A DNA stretch of 64,000 bases, taken from positions 1,439,824 through 1,503,823 of the forward strand of contig FP929036.1 of NCBI GenBank assembly GCA_000209815.1. Reading direction: 5' to 3'. The notes beneath the pieces were generated by a model that saw only the letters and a list, made by a program, of their open reading frames with translations, did not search any database and was not told the origin of the DNA. Of this stretch, positions 35,919-47,013 are shown in pieces (positions within the stretch are counted from its first letter, which is position 1; each line of letters starts with the position of its first letter). The stretch comes from Butyrivibrio fibrisolvens 16/4. Lineage in GTDB: Bacteria; Bacillota; Clostridia; Lachnospirales; Lachnospiraceae. A program made the position numbers and the translations under genes.

Positions 35919-38378
35919 ATGGCACAGAGAATATATTTAGATAGAAAATGGCGTTTTAATGAAAATTTTGATGAGGATATGATTGATTCTCCTATGGAGG
36001 AATGCGTACTTGTAAATATTCCTCACACTGTTAAGGTTACTCCGCTTTCATATTTTGATGAGAGCATTTATCAAATGGTTAGCGGATATCAGAAAAGCAT
36101 TTTTGCGCCTGCTCAGTGGGAAAATCAATTTGTATCACTTGTATTTGAAGGTGTTGGTCATTCCTGCGATGTTTATATTAATGGAAAGCACGTTAAACAC
36201 CACGATTGTGGGTATACAGCATTTTCTGTTGATATTACTAAGGTAATAAAGGTGGGAGAGGAAAATCTCATCACTGTAAAGGTGGATTCAAGAGAAACAC
36301 TTAATCAGCCTCCATTTGGTTACGTAATCGATTACATGACTTACGGAGGTATATACAGAGATGTTTATTTTGAAGTAAAGAATAAGATTTCCTTCAAGGA
36401 ACTATCTGTTACACCTACACTGTTAGAACGAGTATCCACAGCAAAACGATCTCCTAAACAGATTAAGGTTATGAATGTTAAGGGTATCGTAAAGACGGAA
36501 TGCTATTTCCGTAGGAATATTTACAAACCAGCCTGCGATGAACGTGTTTTTATAAAGCAATATCTTGATGATCAGCTTCTTATAGCACAGCCTGTTGGTG
36601 GTTTAGAGGAACGTGATGATGGCTATTATGTCAGCGTTACCAGTGCACCTACAGATGTAAAGTTATGGGATATTGAAAGTCCACATCTTTATACTGTTAA
36701 GACTCAGCTGGTTATGGATGACAAGGTAGTAGATGAGGTATGTGATACTGTAGGCTTTAGAAGCTCAGAATTTAGAAAGAACGGCTATTATCTTAATGGT
36801 AGAAAGGTAAAGCTTAGAGGTTTAAACAGACATCAGTCATATCCTTATGTAGGTTATGCTATGCCAGAATCTATGCAGCGACTTGATGCAAAGATTCTTA
36901 AGGAAGAGCTTGCACTTAATGCGGTGAGAACATCTCATTATCCACAGTCCCATTACTTCCTTGATGAATGTGATAAATTAGGACTTCTCGTGTTTACAGA
37001 GATACCTGGCTGGCAGCATATCGGTGGAAAAGAATGGCAGGATATTGCTGTTGAAAATACTAAAGATATGGTACGCCAGTATCGCAATCATCCTTCAATC
37101 ATTCTTTGGGGAGTTCGTATAAACGAATCTCCAGATAATGATGAGTTTTATGCTAGAACAAACGCAGCAGCCCACGAGCTTGATCCTACAAGACCTACAG
37201 GCGGTGTTAGATGTATTGCAAAAAGTAATCTTCTAGAGGATGTATATACATACAATGATTTCTCATTCTCTGGAAAGAATAATGGTTGCGCAAAGAAAAC
37301 TGATATCACTTCAGACGAAGAGAAGGCATATCTCATTAGTGAGTACAATGGTCATATGTTCCCAACAAAGCCATTTGACTGGGAGGAGCATAGACAGGAG
37401 CATGCCATTAGACACGCTACTGTTCTTGATGCAGTAACAGGAGAGGCTGATATTGCAGGAGCATTTGGCTGGTGCATGTTTGATTACAACACCCATAAGG
37501 ATTTTGGAGCTGGAGATAGAATCTGTTATCACGGCGTAATGGATATGTTCAGAAATCCAAAGCTGGCTTCATCAGTTTACGCAGCATTCTCGGATACAGA
37601 AACAGTACTCGATGTCACCACAAGCTTTGATATTGGAGAGCACCCAGCCTGCAATAGAGGTAAGTCTTATATTATCAGCAATGCTGATTCAGTAAGGATG
37701 TACAAGAACAATGTGCTTATAAAGGAATACTTCCCAGAGGATAGCAAATTCCAGAATCTCAAGCACGGTCCTATTCTTATAGATGATTTTGTAGGTGATG
37801 CCATAGAAAAGGATGGTGAGTTTACCAAGGGGCAGGCAAAGCTCATTAAGAAAATGCTTAATGAAGTTACCTTAAAGGGCTTTAGACCAACACCATCTCT
37901 TGCCTGGACAGCATTTAGGCTTGTTGTATTCCATAGGGTCAGCCCAAGTAAAGCTGTTCCAATCTACAATAAATTCGTTGGTGATTGGGGTGGAGAATCA
38001 AGGGAATACAAATTCGAGGCTATCAAGGATGGCGAGGTAGTGAAGACTATCACTAAGGCAGCAGTCAGATCGGCTCATATAGATTTAAAGCCAAGCCATA
38101 CACTTTTAACAGAGCTTCATACATATGATGTGGCAAATGTTCGCGTAAGAATATTAGACCAGAATGATAATCAGTTGTTCTATTTTGCTCAGCCAGTGAG
38201 CTTTGAAATAGAAGGTCCATTTGAAATAATTGGACCAAAAACAGTTGCCCCAATGGGTGGCTGCACGGGCGTATACATAAAATCCATTGGAGAGGATGGA
38301 GACGGAAAACTTACTGTCACCTGTGATGGTTTGGAGCCTGTCTCAATTGGTCTTTCTGTGGAATGTTTAACAAAATAA
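35919..38378 (+). CDS. Glycoside hydrolase family 2 enzyme (beta-galactosidase-like)
   Basis: This 819-residue enzyme has no signal peptide, so it acts inside the cell. It has a sugar-binding beta-jelly roll, an Ig-like domain and a TIM barrel. The acid/base Glu is in 'GVRINESPDN' near residue 399 and the nucleophile Glu in 'YLISEYNGHM' near 475. 'LRGLNRHQSYPYVG' is the GH2 signature region. A ~200-residue C-terminal Ig-like extension follows. The exact substrate (beta-galactoside or beta-glucuronide) is open; the GH36 neighbour favours galactosides. Confidence 0.85.
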   Translation: MAQRIYLDRKWRFNENFDEDMIDSPMEECVLVNIPHTVKVTPLSYFDESIYQMVSGYQKSIFAPAQWENQFVSLVFEGVGHSCDVYINGKHVKHHDCGYTAFSVDITKVIKVGEENLITVKVDSRETLNQPPFGYVIDYMTYGGIYRDVYFEVKNKISFKELSVTPTLLERVSTAKRSPKQIKVMNVKGIVKTECYFRRNIYKPACDERVFIKQYLDDQLLIAQPVGGLEERDDGYYVSVTSAPTDVKLWDIESPHLYTVKTQLVMDDKVVDEVCDTVGFRSSEFRKNGYYLNGRKVKLRGLNRHQSYPYVGYAMPESMQRLDAKILKEELALNAVRTSHYPQSHYFLDECDKLGLLVFTEIPGWQHIGGKEWQDIAVENTKDMVRQYRNHPSIILWGVRINESPDNDEFYARTNAAAHELDPTRPTGGVRCIAKSNLLEDVYTYNDFSFSGKNNGCAKKTDITSDEEKAYLISEYNGHMFPTKPFDWEEHRQEHAIRHATVLDAVTGEADIAGAFGWCMFDYNTHKDFGAGDRICYHGVMDMFRNPKLASSVYAAFSDTETVLDVTTSFDIGEHPACNRGKSYIISNADSVRMYKNNVLIKEYFPEDSKFQNLKHGPILIDDFVGDAIEKDGEFTKGQAKLIKKMLNEVTLKGFRPTPSLAWTAFRLVVFHRVSPSKAVPIYNKFVGDWGGESREYKFEAIKDGEVVKTITKAAVRSAHIDLKPSHTLLTELHTYDVANVRVRILDQNDNQLFYFAQPVSFEIEGPFEIIGPKTVAPMGGCTGVYIKSIGEDGDGKLTVTCDGLEPVSIGLSVECLTK

Positions 38379-38402
38379 CTAATAAGAGGTAGGGGATAAG
38401 TA

Positions 38403-39869
38403 ATGCAAGATAAGAGTAAAGTAATCTTTGGCAACGTAATAGCTGACAAAGATTATAAAAAAGCATGCAAATCTAAGAAAAAGTATGCAAAGAAATTTGG
38501 GGATGATTCAAATGTTGATTACAACATTGTCATCGAAAAAAACGCTCACATTGGCGATATGTTGGGCGTGCATGATGTTCTTTTAAAGGACGGGGCTTCT
38601 GCTGAGAAATTTGATACTGAAAAGGGCATTATTGTTGGAAATATCCGTATGGGATTTGGTCACTATCGTATTTCTATGGCTATGGCTTCAGCAGCAAAGG
38701 CACTTGGATACACTCCATACTGGATGGATTTAAATGGATATCCACAGACTACCTGCACAAAGGTAATCAGCCATCAGAATGATTTGTATTCAATGGGCTC
38801 ACGTATGTCAAAGAACAAGCTCTTTAACAAATTCATCTGGGAGCCAGCAAATTACGAATGGTTTAGAAAGCTTTCTTATAATTCCTCAGACCAGAAGAAT
38901 GCAGAGCTTATGGCACCTGTTTATAAGAATGTGCCAAAGGATATTCCTGTAATTGGTACACATGTATGGCCTGCACAGGCAGCTATTCATGCTGGTATGA
39001 AGTACGTTGTTAATGCCATTCCTGATAACTGGCCAATGGCCCTTCATTTTGCAGAGGGAAGTGTGCATACCATTCAGTGTAAGAACGCATATATGGGTTA
39101 TCGCATTTGTAATGGTATGGCTCCAAAGAATGCAGTTTGTAATCCTATGCCAAATGATGATTTGGTTTATACAGGCCACTATATTGATCATGAGCTTGTT
39201 AGCAATATTGAATCAGATTGTGATGCAAGAATGGCTAGAAAGCGTAATGGAAAGGCTATGCGTTTCCTTCTTACAATTGGTGGAGCAGGGGCACAGAAAG
39301 AGATTTTTGCAGCAATTATCAAATATCTTCTTCCTGCAATCAAAGAAAACAAGGCTATGCTTTACGTAAATGTTGGCGATTATAAAAATGTTTGGGATGA
39401 TCTTATTAATGAAATTCCAGAGATGAAGGCAGTATCTACAGAGCACTTTAACGAGTTTGAAGCTACTGCTAAATTTGCAGAGGATGCCATTACAGGTGAT
39501 GTTTCAGGTATCCACGGCTTCTATCACGAGAACATTTTCGAGGCTGTATATGTTACAAACCTTCTTATGAGAAGCTGTGATGTTCTTGTTACAAAGCCAT
39601 CTGAGCTTGCCTTTTATCCTATTCCAAAGCTCTTCATTAAGAGAGTTGGAAAACACGAGATGTGGGGGGCTATCCATTCAGCGGAAATGGGTGATGGCAC
39701 ATTAGAATGCAGAGATATTCCACACACAATCCAGATGATTGATATGTTTATGAAGGATGAAAAGCTGCTTTCAGATATGTGTGAGAGTATAAAAGTTAAT
39801 AAAACAATCGGTCTCTATGACGGTGCTTACAAGGTAGTAGAGCTTGCTATGGGACTTAAGAATAAGTAA
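38403..39869 (+). CDS. Uncharacterised GT-B-like protein in a galactoside operon
   Basis: This 488-residue soluble protein has 'GIIVGNIRMGFGHYRISMA' near residue 80, like the N-terminal loop of MurG/MGDG-synthase GT-B enzymes. 'FLLTIGGAGAQKEIF' and 'CDVLVTKPSELAFYPIPKLF' occupy the places of the nucleotide-sugar-binding half. I do not recognise a characterised member. Its place between the GH2 enzyme and the transporter suggests a role in handling the imported sugar, perhaps as a glycosyltransferase. Ribosome site 'GAGGTAGGGG' precedes ATG 38403. Confidence 0.6.
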   Translation: MQDKSKVIFGNVIADKDYKKACKSKKKYAKKFGDDSNVDYNIVIEKNAHIGDMLGVHDVLLKDGASAEKFDTEKGIIVGNIRMGFGHYRISMAMASAAKALGYTPYWMDLNGYPQTTCTKVISHQNDLYSMGSRMSKNKLFNKFIWEPANYEWFRKLSYNSSDQKNAELMAPVYKNVPKDIPVIGTHVWPAQAAIHAGMKYVVNAIPDNWPMALHFAEGSVHTIQCKNAYMGYRICNGMAPKNAVCNPMPNDDLVYTGHYIDHELVSNIESDCDARMARKRNGKAMRFLLTIGGAGAQKEIFAAIIKYLLPAIKENKAMLYVNVGDYKNVWDDLINEIPEMKAVSTEHFNEFEATAKFAEDAITGDVSGIHGFYHENIFEAVYVTNLLMRSCDVLVTKPSELAFYPIPKLFIKRVGKHEMWGAIHSAEMGDGTLECRDIPHTIQMIDMFMKDEKLLSDMCESIKVNKTIGLYDGAYKVVELAMGLKNK

Positions 39870-39897
39870 AAAGGGAAGGATTTTAAGGGTAATTATA

Positions 39898-41311
39898 ATG
39901 GAAACACGAAAAAATTAACAGGTACTGAGAAATTTGCCTACGGATTGGGAGCTGTAGGTAAGGATATGGTGTATATGCTTTCAGCATCATACATTTCAAT
40001 ATACTTTTTGGACGTAATGGGAATATCTGCAGTAGCTATAGGTATTCTTCTTATGGTTGCAAGAGTATTTGATGCTTTTAACGACCCATTAATGGGTGTT
40101 TTGGTTGCTAAAACAAAGTCCCGTTGGGGTAAGTTCAGACCTTGGCTTATGGTTGGAACTGTCACTAATGCTATCGTTCTTTATATGATGTTTAGCATTC
40201 CACCTTCACTTGATGGAGCAGGGCTTGTTGCATATGCATCTGTAACCTACATTCTTTGGGGTGTTACTTATACAATGATGGATATTCCATATTGGTCAAT
40301 GGTTCCTGCTTTTACAGAGTCAGGTAAGGAAAGAGAGGGCCTTTCTGCATTTGCTCGTTCTTGCGCAGGTGTTGGTTCAGCACTTGTTTCTATTATTACT
40401 GTTATGAGTGTTGGTGCCCTTGGTAAGATGTGTGGTGGCAATACTGATAATGAAATCAACAGATTGGGCTATAGCAAATTTGCACTTATCATTGCTGTAA
40501 TCTTTGTTGTGTTTATTTCTATTACATGTCTATTTATTAAGGAAAAATCTACAGTAGATATGAAGTCAGCTTCTATCAAAGACATGTTTAAGGCTCTTAT
40601 TCAGAACGATCAGGCTATGACAGTTGTTATTGCCATTGTTATGATTAACACTGCACTTTATTTTACTCAGCAGTTGGTATACTTCTTCTTAAAGTATGAT
40701 TTTAGCCCTGCCACATATCGTGATGATTTTACTCTTTTTAATACTGTAGGTGGTGGTTGCCAGATATTAGCCATGATGCTTTTATTCCCAATACTTAGAA
40801 AGTTTATGGATACAGTAAAAATATTCTATACTTGCTTTGGAATGGCTGTTTTCGGATACATTTTGATTATTATCATTGCACTTTCAGGTACAGGAAAAAT
40901 TACATGGCTTCTTATTCCAGCAGCTCTCATTATGGCTGCGGTAGGTGTGCTTAATGTAATCATTACTGTATTCCTTGCAAACACAGTAGATTATGGTGAG
41001 TGGAAAAATTACAGAAGAGATGAATCGGTTATTTTTCAATGCAGACTTTTGTAGTTAAGCTTGCATCTGGTATATCAGGATTCATGTCATCAATGGTTCT
41101 TGCTATATTTAGTATTAATCCAGATAAAGAGGCAAAAGTAGTTAAAGCTATATCAGATTCACAGAGATTTGGCCTTAGATTTACAATGACACTTATTCCG
41201 ATTGCTGTTCTTGCAGTTGGTGCTATTGTATTCAAGAAGCGTTATATCCTTTTTGATACAAAGATGGATGAAATTACTGAAGAAATTGAAGGCAGAAGAG
41301 CTGTTTCATAA
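39898..41311 (+). CDS. GPH-family sugar:cation symporter, apparent frameshifts
   Basis: This transporter has about twelve membrane segments and the GPH/MelB features 'FAYGLGAVGKDMVYML', 'DAFNDPLMGVLVAKTKSRWGKFRPWL' and 'DIPYWSM'. The main frame breaks at T5 41032-41036 and resumes one frame over ('QTFVVKLASGISGF'). ATG 39898 would need one extra A at 39902-39904 to read 'MENTKKLTG'; otherwise translation must begin at TTG 39945. With both corrected the protein has 471 residues, the usual length. It presumably imports the galactosides cut by the flanking enzymes. Confidence 0.82.
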
Positions 41312-41326
41312 GATAGGAGAATAAAA

Positions 41327-43663
41327 ATGATTAAAGCTGATGGTAAGGTATTTGTTTTAAATACTAAAAATACTACATACGCATTTCGTGTAATGGAGAC
41401 AGGTCAGCTGGAACATTTGTATTACGGAGGGCTCATCCAGGAGGATGAGCCATCTGTGCTTAAGGAAAAACGTGCATTTGCTCCAGGAAATACTGTTACA
41501 TACGATGCTGAACATCCAGAGCTTACTTTAGAGGATGTTAGACTTGAGACTTCAGCCATTGGGAAGGGTGATTATAGAGAGCCTATGGTGGAGGTAGTCT
41601 GCGCAGATGGAAGCAGCACTCTTGATTTTATCTACGATAGCTATCAGGTGATAAATTGCAAGCCAGAGCTTGAAGGACTTCCTAGCTCATATGACGAGGA
41701 TGACGCTGCAAAGACTCTTGAAATAACACTTAAAGATAAGAATCACGGACTAACACTAAAGCTTTCATATTCTGTTTTTGAAGAGTGCGATGTTATCACT
41801 CGAAGCGCTAAGTTCATCAACACCTCTAACGAGACAGTTAAGCTGACACGTATGCTTTCCATGCTTCTTGATTTTGATAAACCAGGACTTAAGGTTACTT
41901 CTTTCCATGGTTCATGGACAAGGGAAATGAACAAGTCGGATGTTATTCTTACTGCAGGAAAGCTTGTTAATTCTTCATTTACAGGTACCAGCTCTAACAG
42001 ATGCAATCCATTCTTTATGGTATCAGATGCTGATGCTACAGAGACTGATGGGGATGTGTACGGATTTAACCTGGTATATTCAGGTAATCATTATTCTGCT
42101 ACAGAGGTTTCACCTTGGGGCAAGACCAGAGTGGCGTATGGTATAAATCCTCAGAACTTCTCTTGGACTCTTGAGGCAGGAGAGGAATTCCAGGCGCCAG
42201 AGGCAGTTATTACATATTCTGGTGCTGGATTTAGACAAATGAGCTTGAATATGCATGAATTTGTTCGTGAACATATTACCAGAGGTGTTTGGAAACATAA
42301 GGAGCGCCCAGTCCTTATTAATAGCTGGGAGGCATCATATTTTGACTTTACAGAAAAGTCTCTTGTAAAGCTGGCTAAGACCGCAAAGGACACAGGCATA
42401 GAATTGTTTGTTATGGATGATGGCTGGTTTGGAGATAGAAATGACGATAAACGAGCACTAGGCGACTGGGATATCATTAACAAAAAGAAGCTTCCTGGTG
42501 GCTTAGAAGGACTGTCTAAGAAGATTAATGATCTTGGTCTTATGTTTGGTCTTTGGGTAGAGCCTGAGATGATTAACGTAGACAGCGAGCTTTATCGTAA
42601 ACATCCTGAATGGGCTATCGACATCCCAGGAATGAATCATGCAGAAGGACGTAATCAGCGTCTCCTTGATCTTTGCAACCCAGAAGTTGTGGATTATATG
42701 ATTGACAGAATGAGTGAAGTTTTTGCTACTCCTGGACTTTCATACATCAAATGGGATATGAACCGTAATTTCTCGGATTATTATTCAAAGTATCTTCCAG
42801 CTGAAAAGCAGCAGGAGGTTGGTCACAGATATGTTCTTGGATTCTATCGTCTTCTTAGAACACTTGCTGAGAAATTCCCTAACATACTTATGGAGGGATG
42901 CGCTTCAGGTGGAAATAGATTTGATCTTGGAGCCCTTTGCTACTACCCACAGATTTGGGCCAGCGATAACACAGATGCAGTCAGCCGTCTTGTAATTCAG
43001 AATGGATATTCATATGGCTATCCACAGTGTACATACACAGCCCATGTATCTGCCTGTCCTAATCATCAGACTCTTCGTGTAACACCTATCGAAAGCCGAT
43101 TTGCAGTAGCAAGCTTTGGTGTTCTTGGATACGAGCTTAATCTTAATGACGTAAGTTCAGAGGACATTGCTAGTGTTAAGGCTCAGATTGAACTTTACAA
43201 ATCCTACAGAAAGACTCTTCAGTTTGGTGATTTCTACCGTCTAAAGGATGGAAACATCTACGAGTGGAGTATTGTAGATAAGAATAAAGAAACTGCTGTA
43301 ACTATGCTTATGCAGCGAGAGATTATGGCAGGAGAACAGTATCTTAGAATAGAACAGGTTGGTCTTGATAATGATACAAAGTACCATTTCTTCGGCAGAA
43401 AGCTAGAATACAATCTCAAGGGCTTTGGAGATTTGGTAAATACTGTTGCACCAGTTCATATCAAGCAAGATGGTGTACTTCACAATGTCATTGCCAAGTT
43501 CGTAAAAATGCCAGGGGAATCAGAGGACTTCGTAGCCAGCGGCTCAACTCTTAACAACGCAGGTGTAAAGCTTGCTCAGTCCTTCGTAGGAACAGGCTAT
43601 AACGATCAGGTTCGTTACTTCCCAGACTTTGGAGCACGTCTGTACTTCGTAGAAAAAGAATAG
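41327..43663 (+). CDS. Alpha-galactosidase, GH36
   Basis: This 778-residue enzyme lacks a signal peptide and acts in the cytoplasm on raffinose- or melibiose-type sugars. The GH36 nucleophile Asp is in 'YIKWDMNRNF' near residue 476 and the acid/base Asp in 'IWASDNTDAV' near 546. 'FVMDDGWFG' and 'FGLWVEPEMIN' are further signatures. It starts 15 nt after the transporter with 'AGGAG' upstream and ends the operon. Confidence 0.92.
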   Translation: MIKADGKVFVLNTKNTTYAFRVMETGQLEHLYYGGLIQEDEPSVLKEKRAFAPGNTVTYDAEHPELTLEDVRLETSAIGKGDYREPMVEVVCADGSSTLDFIYDSYQVINCKPELEGLPSSYDEDDAAKTLEITLKDKNHGLTLKLSYSVFEECDVITRSAKFINTSNETVKLTRMLSMLLDFDKPGLKVTSFHGSWTREMNKSDVILTAGKLVNSSFTGTSSNRCNPFFMVSDADATETDGDVYGFNLVYSGNHYSATEVSPWGKTRVAYGINPQNFSWTLEAGEEFQAPEAVITYSGAGFRQMSLNMHEFVREHITRGVWKHKERPVLINSWEASYFDFTEKSLVKLAKTAKDTGIELFVMDDGWFGDRNDDKRALGDWDIINKKKLPGGLEGLSKKINDLGLMFGLWVEPEMINVDSELYRKHPEWAIDIPGMNHAEGRNQRLLDLCNPEVVDYMIDRMSEVFATPGLSYIKWDMNRNFSDYYSKYLPAEKQQEVGHRYVLGFYRLLRTLAEKFPNILMEGCASGGNRFDLGALCYYPQIWASDNTDAVSRLVIQNGYSYGYPQCTYTAHVSACPNHQTLRVTPIESRFAVASFGVLGYELNLNDVSSEDIASVKAQIELYKSYRKTLQFGDFYRLKDGNIYEWSIVDKNKETAVTMLMQREIMAGEQYLRIEQVGLDNDTKYHFFGRKLEYNLKGFGDLVNTVAPVHIKQDGVLHNVIAKFVKMPGESEDFVASGSTLNNAGVKLAQSFVGTGYNDQVRYFPDFGARLYFVEKE

Positions 43664-43666
43664 ATA

Positions 43667-43762
43667 AAAAACACTCCATAGCTAACAATCTCTTGGGGTT
43701 ACTCAAAAGGCAATCTCGCCATTGAGTAATACCAAGGATTGTTGGTGTAATGGAGTGTTTTT
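43667..43762 (+). ncRNA. Candidate structured 3'UTR RNA element, copy 2
   Basis: The element starts 4 nt after the alpha-galactosidase stop. A 13-bp outer stem (AAAAACACTCCAT / ATGGAGTGTTTTT) encloses AACAATC-(U bulge)-CTTGG / CCAAG-GATTGTT. TTACTC / GAGTAA and a 19-nt loop with AATCTCGC follow. The inner core matches copy 1, while the outer and middle stems differ but remain paired. The A and T ends here also let it serve as a bidirectional terminator with the convergent MCP gene. Confidence 0.62.
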
Positions 43763-43763
43763 C

Positions 43764-45485
43764 TTATACTATAGAAAAATAATTCATTTTGTTGTTTAAG
43801 GATACTGCAAGGTCCTTTAATTCAGAAGCAGCTTCGTTAATCATAGCGAATGTTGTATTTAATTCTTCCATAGAAGCTGTTGTCTCTTCTGAAGATGCTG
43901 CATTCTGCTGAGAAATTGCAGAAAGTTCAGTGATGATATCGTGGAAGCTTGCTTTTAGGTTGTTAAGCATAGCAACCTTGTCAGCGATAGTTTTTGTGCT
44001 GCTATCTACGTTATTTACGTTTGCAACCACACCATCAATATCAGTTTTTGTGCTATTAAGCTGGGTATTCTGTTGATTGAAAGCATCGTTTAGCTTTTCG
44101 ATTGTGCTTACACTTCGTTCTGACTCAGCAATAAGGCTTTCAATTGTATCATTAATAGAAATAGCTGCATCCTTTGATTGAACAGCAAGCTTTCCGATTT
44201 CTGTAGCAACTACTGTAAATCCCTTACCAGCTTCACCAGCTCTGGCAGCTTCGATAGAAGCATTTAAAGAAAGAAGGTTAGTCTGGTCTGAAATATTTGT
44301 AATTGAGCTAGATGCCTCAGCAATATTTCTTACAGCTTCGTTTGTAGCAAGAATCTGCTTATGGATTTCTGACATTGCTACCATAACCTGCTCATTCTGC
44401 ACCATAAGCTGATTAATAGCATCTACTGTATTGTTTGCATCCTGAAGCATTTCTGTAGCGGCAGAAGAGAGCTCCTTAACGCTAGAAGAAATATCATCAA
44501 TACTGTTACCCATTTCAATTGTATTTGTAAGTGAAGTTTCTACATTTTCAGCCTGTGCAACTGCACCCTTGCTGATATCTTCAACGGCATTAGCCACTTG
44601 ATCAGCAACATGAAGAGCAGTATCTGCGGAAGATGCTAGATTATGACCAGACTTTGTAACCTCTTCAGAAAGGTCCATAGTAGTCTGGATAACATCTGTA
44701 AGCTTGTCTCTAAGCTCTGCTGAGCTTTCAGCGATAACACCGATTTCATCATTTCTATCAAATGTATTATCAGGTATGTAAAATGAAAGCTGACCATCCT
44801 CGAGCTGCTTAAGACTATCTACGATTTCCTGGATTGCCTTAGTAGACTTCTTAACCATTCTTCGACCTAAAATAAGATCTATAATTGCTGCAATCAAGAA
44901 GATAGCAACTAAAGTAAGGATAGCTTTTGTTAAAGCTGCCTGAACTTCATCAATTTCTTTTCCGGCAAATAGCATACCAACTACAGAACCATCTGTATTC
45001 TTAAGTGGAATATAGTAAGCATACCAGTTGCTAGTGCTTCCATCGATAGTAAAGTCTGTAACAAGATAATCTTCGCCATTTTTTAATACTTTTTCAACAA
45101 CAGCATCAGAGGCTTTTGTACCTTCTAAGCGCTTGCCAGTGGAATCTACAAGAGAAGTGATGGCACGAGTATCCCCGTAGAAAACTGTGAAGCTGATACC
45201 TGTTTCTTCTTTAATCATATCAAGCTGATTCTGGAAATCATCGTGAAGAGCGTAGCTGCCTTTTGTAAGTGTTCCATTGGAAAGAACCTTCCAATCGCCA
45301 GCCCACTGGTTATCAAGCTGACTCTGTATAAACTGAGCAGAAGTGTGAAGCTCGTCTGCAAATGAATCGTAGTAAGCTTTTCTAATATTATAAGTGCCAA
45401 CAGCTGAAAGACCGAGGGCCATTATAATTGCAAGTGCCGTAGCAAATAATAATACTTGTCGAACTAATTTCTTATCCTTTTTCAT
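43764..45485 (-). CDS. Methyl-accepting chemotaxis protein with single-cache sensor
   Basis: This 573-residue receptor has a first membrane segment ('[20 protein letters not shown]'), a single-cache-like external domain (about 40-180), a second membrane segment near 185-205, a HAMP region, and the signalling domain. The signalling hairpin tip reads '[20 protein letters not shown]'. I chose ATG 45485, which follows 'AGAAAGGATT'; the longer frame from 45518 has no ribosome site. A promoter and an inverted repeat lie upstream. Confidence 0.9.
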   Translation of the reverse strand: MKKDKKLVRQVLLFATALAIIMALGLSAVGTYNIRKAYYDSFADELHTSAQFIQSQLDNQWAGDWKVLSNGTLTKGSYALHDDFQNQLDMIKEETGISFTVFYGDTRAITSLVDSTGKRLEGTKASDAVVEKVLKNGEDYLVTDFTIDGSTSNWYAYYIPLKNTDGSVVGMLFAGKEIDEVQAALTKAILTLVAIFLIAAIIDLILGRRMVKKSTKAIQEIVDSLKQLEDGQLSFYIPDNTFDRNDEIGVIAESSAELRDKLTDVIQTTMDLSEEVTKSGHNLASSADTALHVADQVANAVEDISKGAVAQAENVETSLTNTIEMGNSIDDISSSVKELSSAATEMLQDANNTVDAINQLMVQNEQVMVAMSEIHKQILATNEAVRNIAEASSSITNISDQTNLLSLNASIEAARAGEAGKGFTVVATEIGKLAVQSKDAAISINDTIESLIAESERSVSTIEKLNDAFNQQNTQLNSTKTDIDGVVANVNNVDSSTKTIADKVAMLNNLKASFHDIITELSAISQQNAASSEETTASMEELNTTFAMINEAASELKDLAVSLNNKMNYFSIV

Positions 45486-45541
45486 TATAATCCTTTCTAG
45501 GCTGTCATCTTCAGCCAAATCAAACCGTGAAAAACAGTCAG

Positions 45542-45603
45542 ATTATAAAGGCTGGAATAGAAAAAAGCAACAAAAATGTTACAAAACAATAATGTTTGTA
45601 ACA
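45542..45603 (-). promoter_or_regulatory. MCP promoter with adjacent 9-bp inverted repeat
   Basis: On the minus strand, TTGCTT (45565-45570) and TATAAT (45542-45547) are 17 nt apart. Immediately upstream, TGTTACAAA (45577-45585) and TTTGTAACA (45595-45603) are perfect inverted arms around a 9-nt centre. A related GTTACAAAAC occurs in the leader of the second MCP near 62885-62894. The repeat looks like a regulator site. Confidence 0.5.
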
Positions 45604-45661
45604 TTTGATTAAAAATATAACGTAACAAATTAGATTGTGCGTCATTTTTTTGCATATGAGA

Positions 45662-46937
45662 CTATTGTACGTGTTTGTCTATAAAATTGCTTCGGTATTT
45701 GCTATAAACAATCTTTTGAGATTTGTATAATCCGGTGTATCCAGATACCCAGTAGCTAAAGGCTACAGCTAATAGGAAGTAAGGCATAGGCTCGTAGCCA
45801 AATAATTCGAAGCATATCAAGAGACTGGAGATTGGGCAGTTGGTTACTCCGCAGAAGAGAGCACCCATTCCTACGGCAGCCATAAGGGGAGCTGGAAGTC
45901 CTAAAAGTGGACCAAACGCTGCACCAAAGGTTGCGCCGATAAATAATGTTGGAACGATTTCACCACCCTTGTATCCACAGGATAATGTAAGGGTAGTGAA
46001 TATTATTTTAAGTAAAAATACCTGAAGACCAATGGTTGCACCGGTAAAGCAGGATGCAATTATGGCTGATCCAGTACTGTTATAATTCTGAGAACCTATA
46101 ATAAGAGTAAGTATTAAAACTGATGTACCACCTACTAATGCTTTTAAATAAGGATTAGAAAGCTTAGATGATAAGAATTCTTCGTATTTATGAAGGCTGG
46201 TACAGAATATGATGGATATTAATCCGCATAGAACAGCAAATAAACATACAAGTACGGCGGTTTTAATTCCGAATTTTGGAACGTTTGGAATTAGGTATTC
46301 CTCAGCACCAAGTCCTAAGTAGTTTGCAACAGCCCTAGCAACCAGAGATGATATTACACAAGGTACTAATGCTGCATAGTGCATAATACCTACAGATATA
46401 ACCTCCATAGAAAATATTGCTGCAGCCATAGGTGTTCCAAATAAAGCTGAAAAGGCTGCACTCATACCGCACATTATCATTGTTTTTTGTCAGTAGGATT
46501 AAGCCTAAGGGTACGACCTATTCCGTTTCCAATGGCACCACCCATCTGAAGGGCTGCGCCTTCTCTACCTGCTGAACCACCTACAAGATGGGTAAGGAGT
46601 GTGGCTATGAAAATTAATGGGGCAAGTCTGAATGGAAGCTGTTCGTCAGATTGAATAGCAGCAATGACTGTATTTGTTCCGCTGTCTTTTGATTTTAAAC
46701 ACTTCTTATAGATAAAAGTAATTATTATTGCAACCACAGGGAGAAAGAATATAAGCCAAGGATAGGCTTCTCTTGTCTTAATTACATAACGCATACCCAG
46801 TCCAAATGCTGAAGCAAATGCTCCTACGACTAAGCCTACAAATATGGCAAGTATTGTCCAGGTGACAACAGATAAAGCTCTTTGTCCGTTGTGATCAATT
46901 TTGTGAATAGCTTTTTCTTAAATTCTTCATTAATCAT
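45662..46937 (-). CDS. ClC-family chloride channel/antiporter, two apparent frameshifts
   Basis: This membrane protein has the ClC motif 'GGSAGREGAALQMGG', in which the Glu corresponds to the gating glutamate, and 'GTPMAAAIFSMEV', a strong family signature. The frame breaks at T6 46483-46488 and T5 46912-46916 (plus-strand runs). One added base at each gives 425 residues starting at ATG 46937 with 'GAAAGGTG' upstream. Cl- or F- selectivity cannot be decided. It ends 177 nt before the MCP gene. Confidence 0.82.
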
Positions 46938-47013
46938 TATGAAGTTCACCTTTCTTTCTTAAAGATATCTATTATGCTATCATTTAAATATAATAGAGAA
47001 AAGAGATTTTGTT

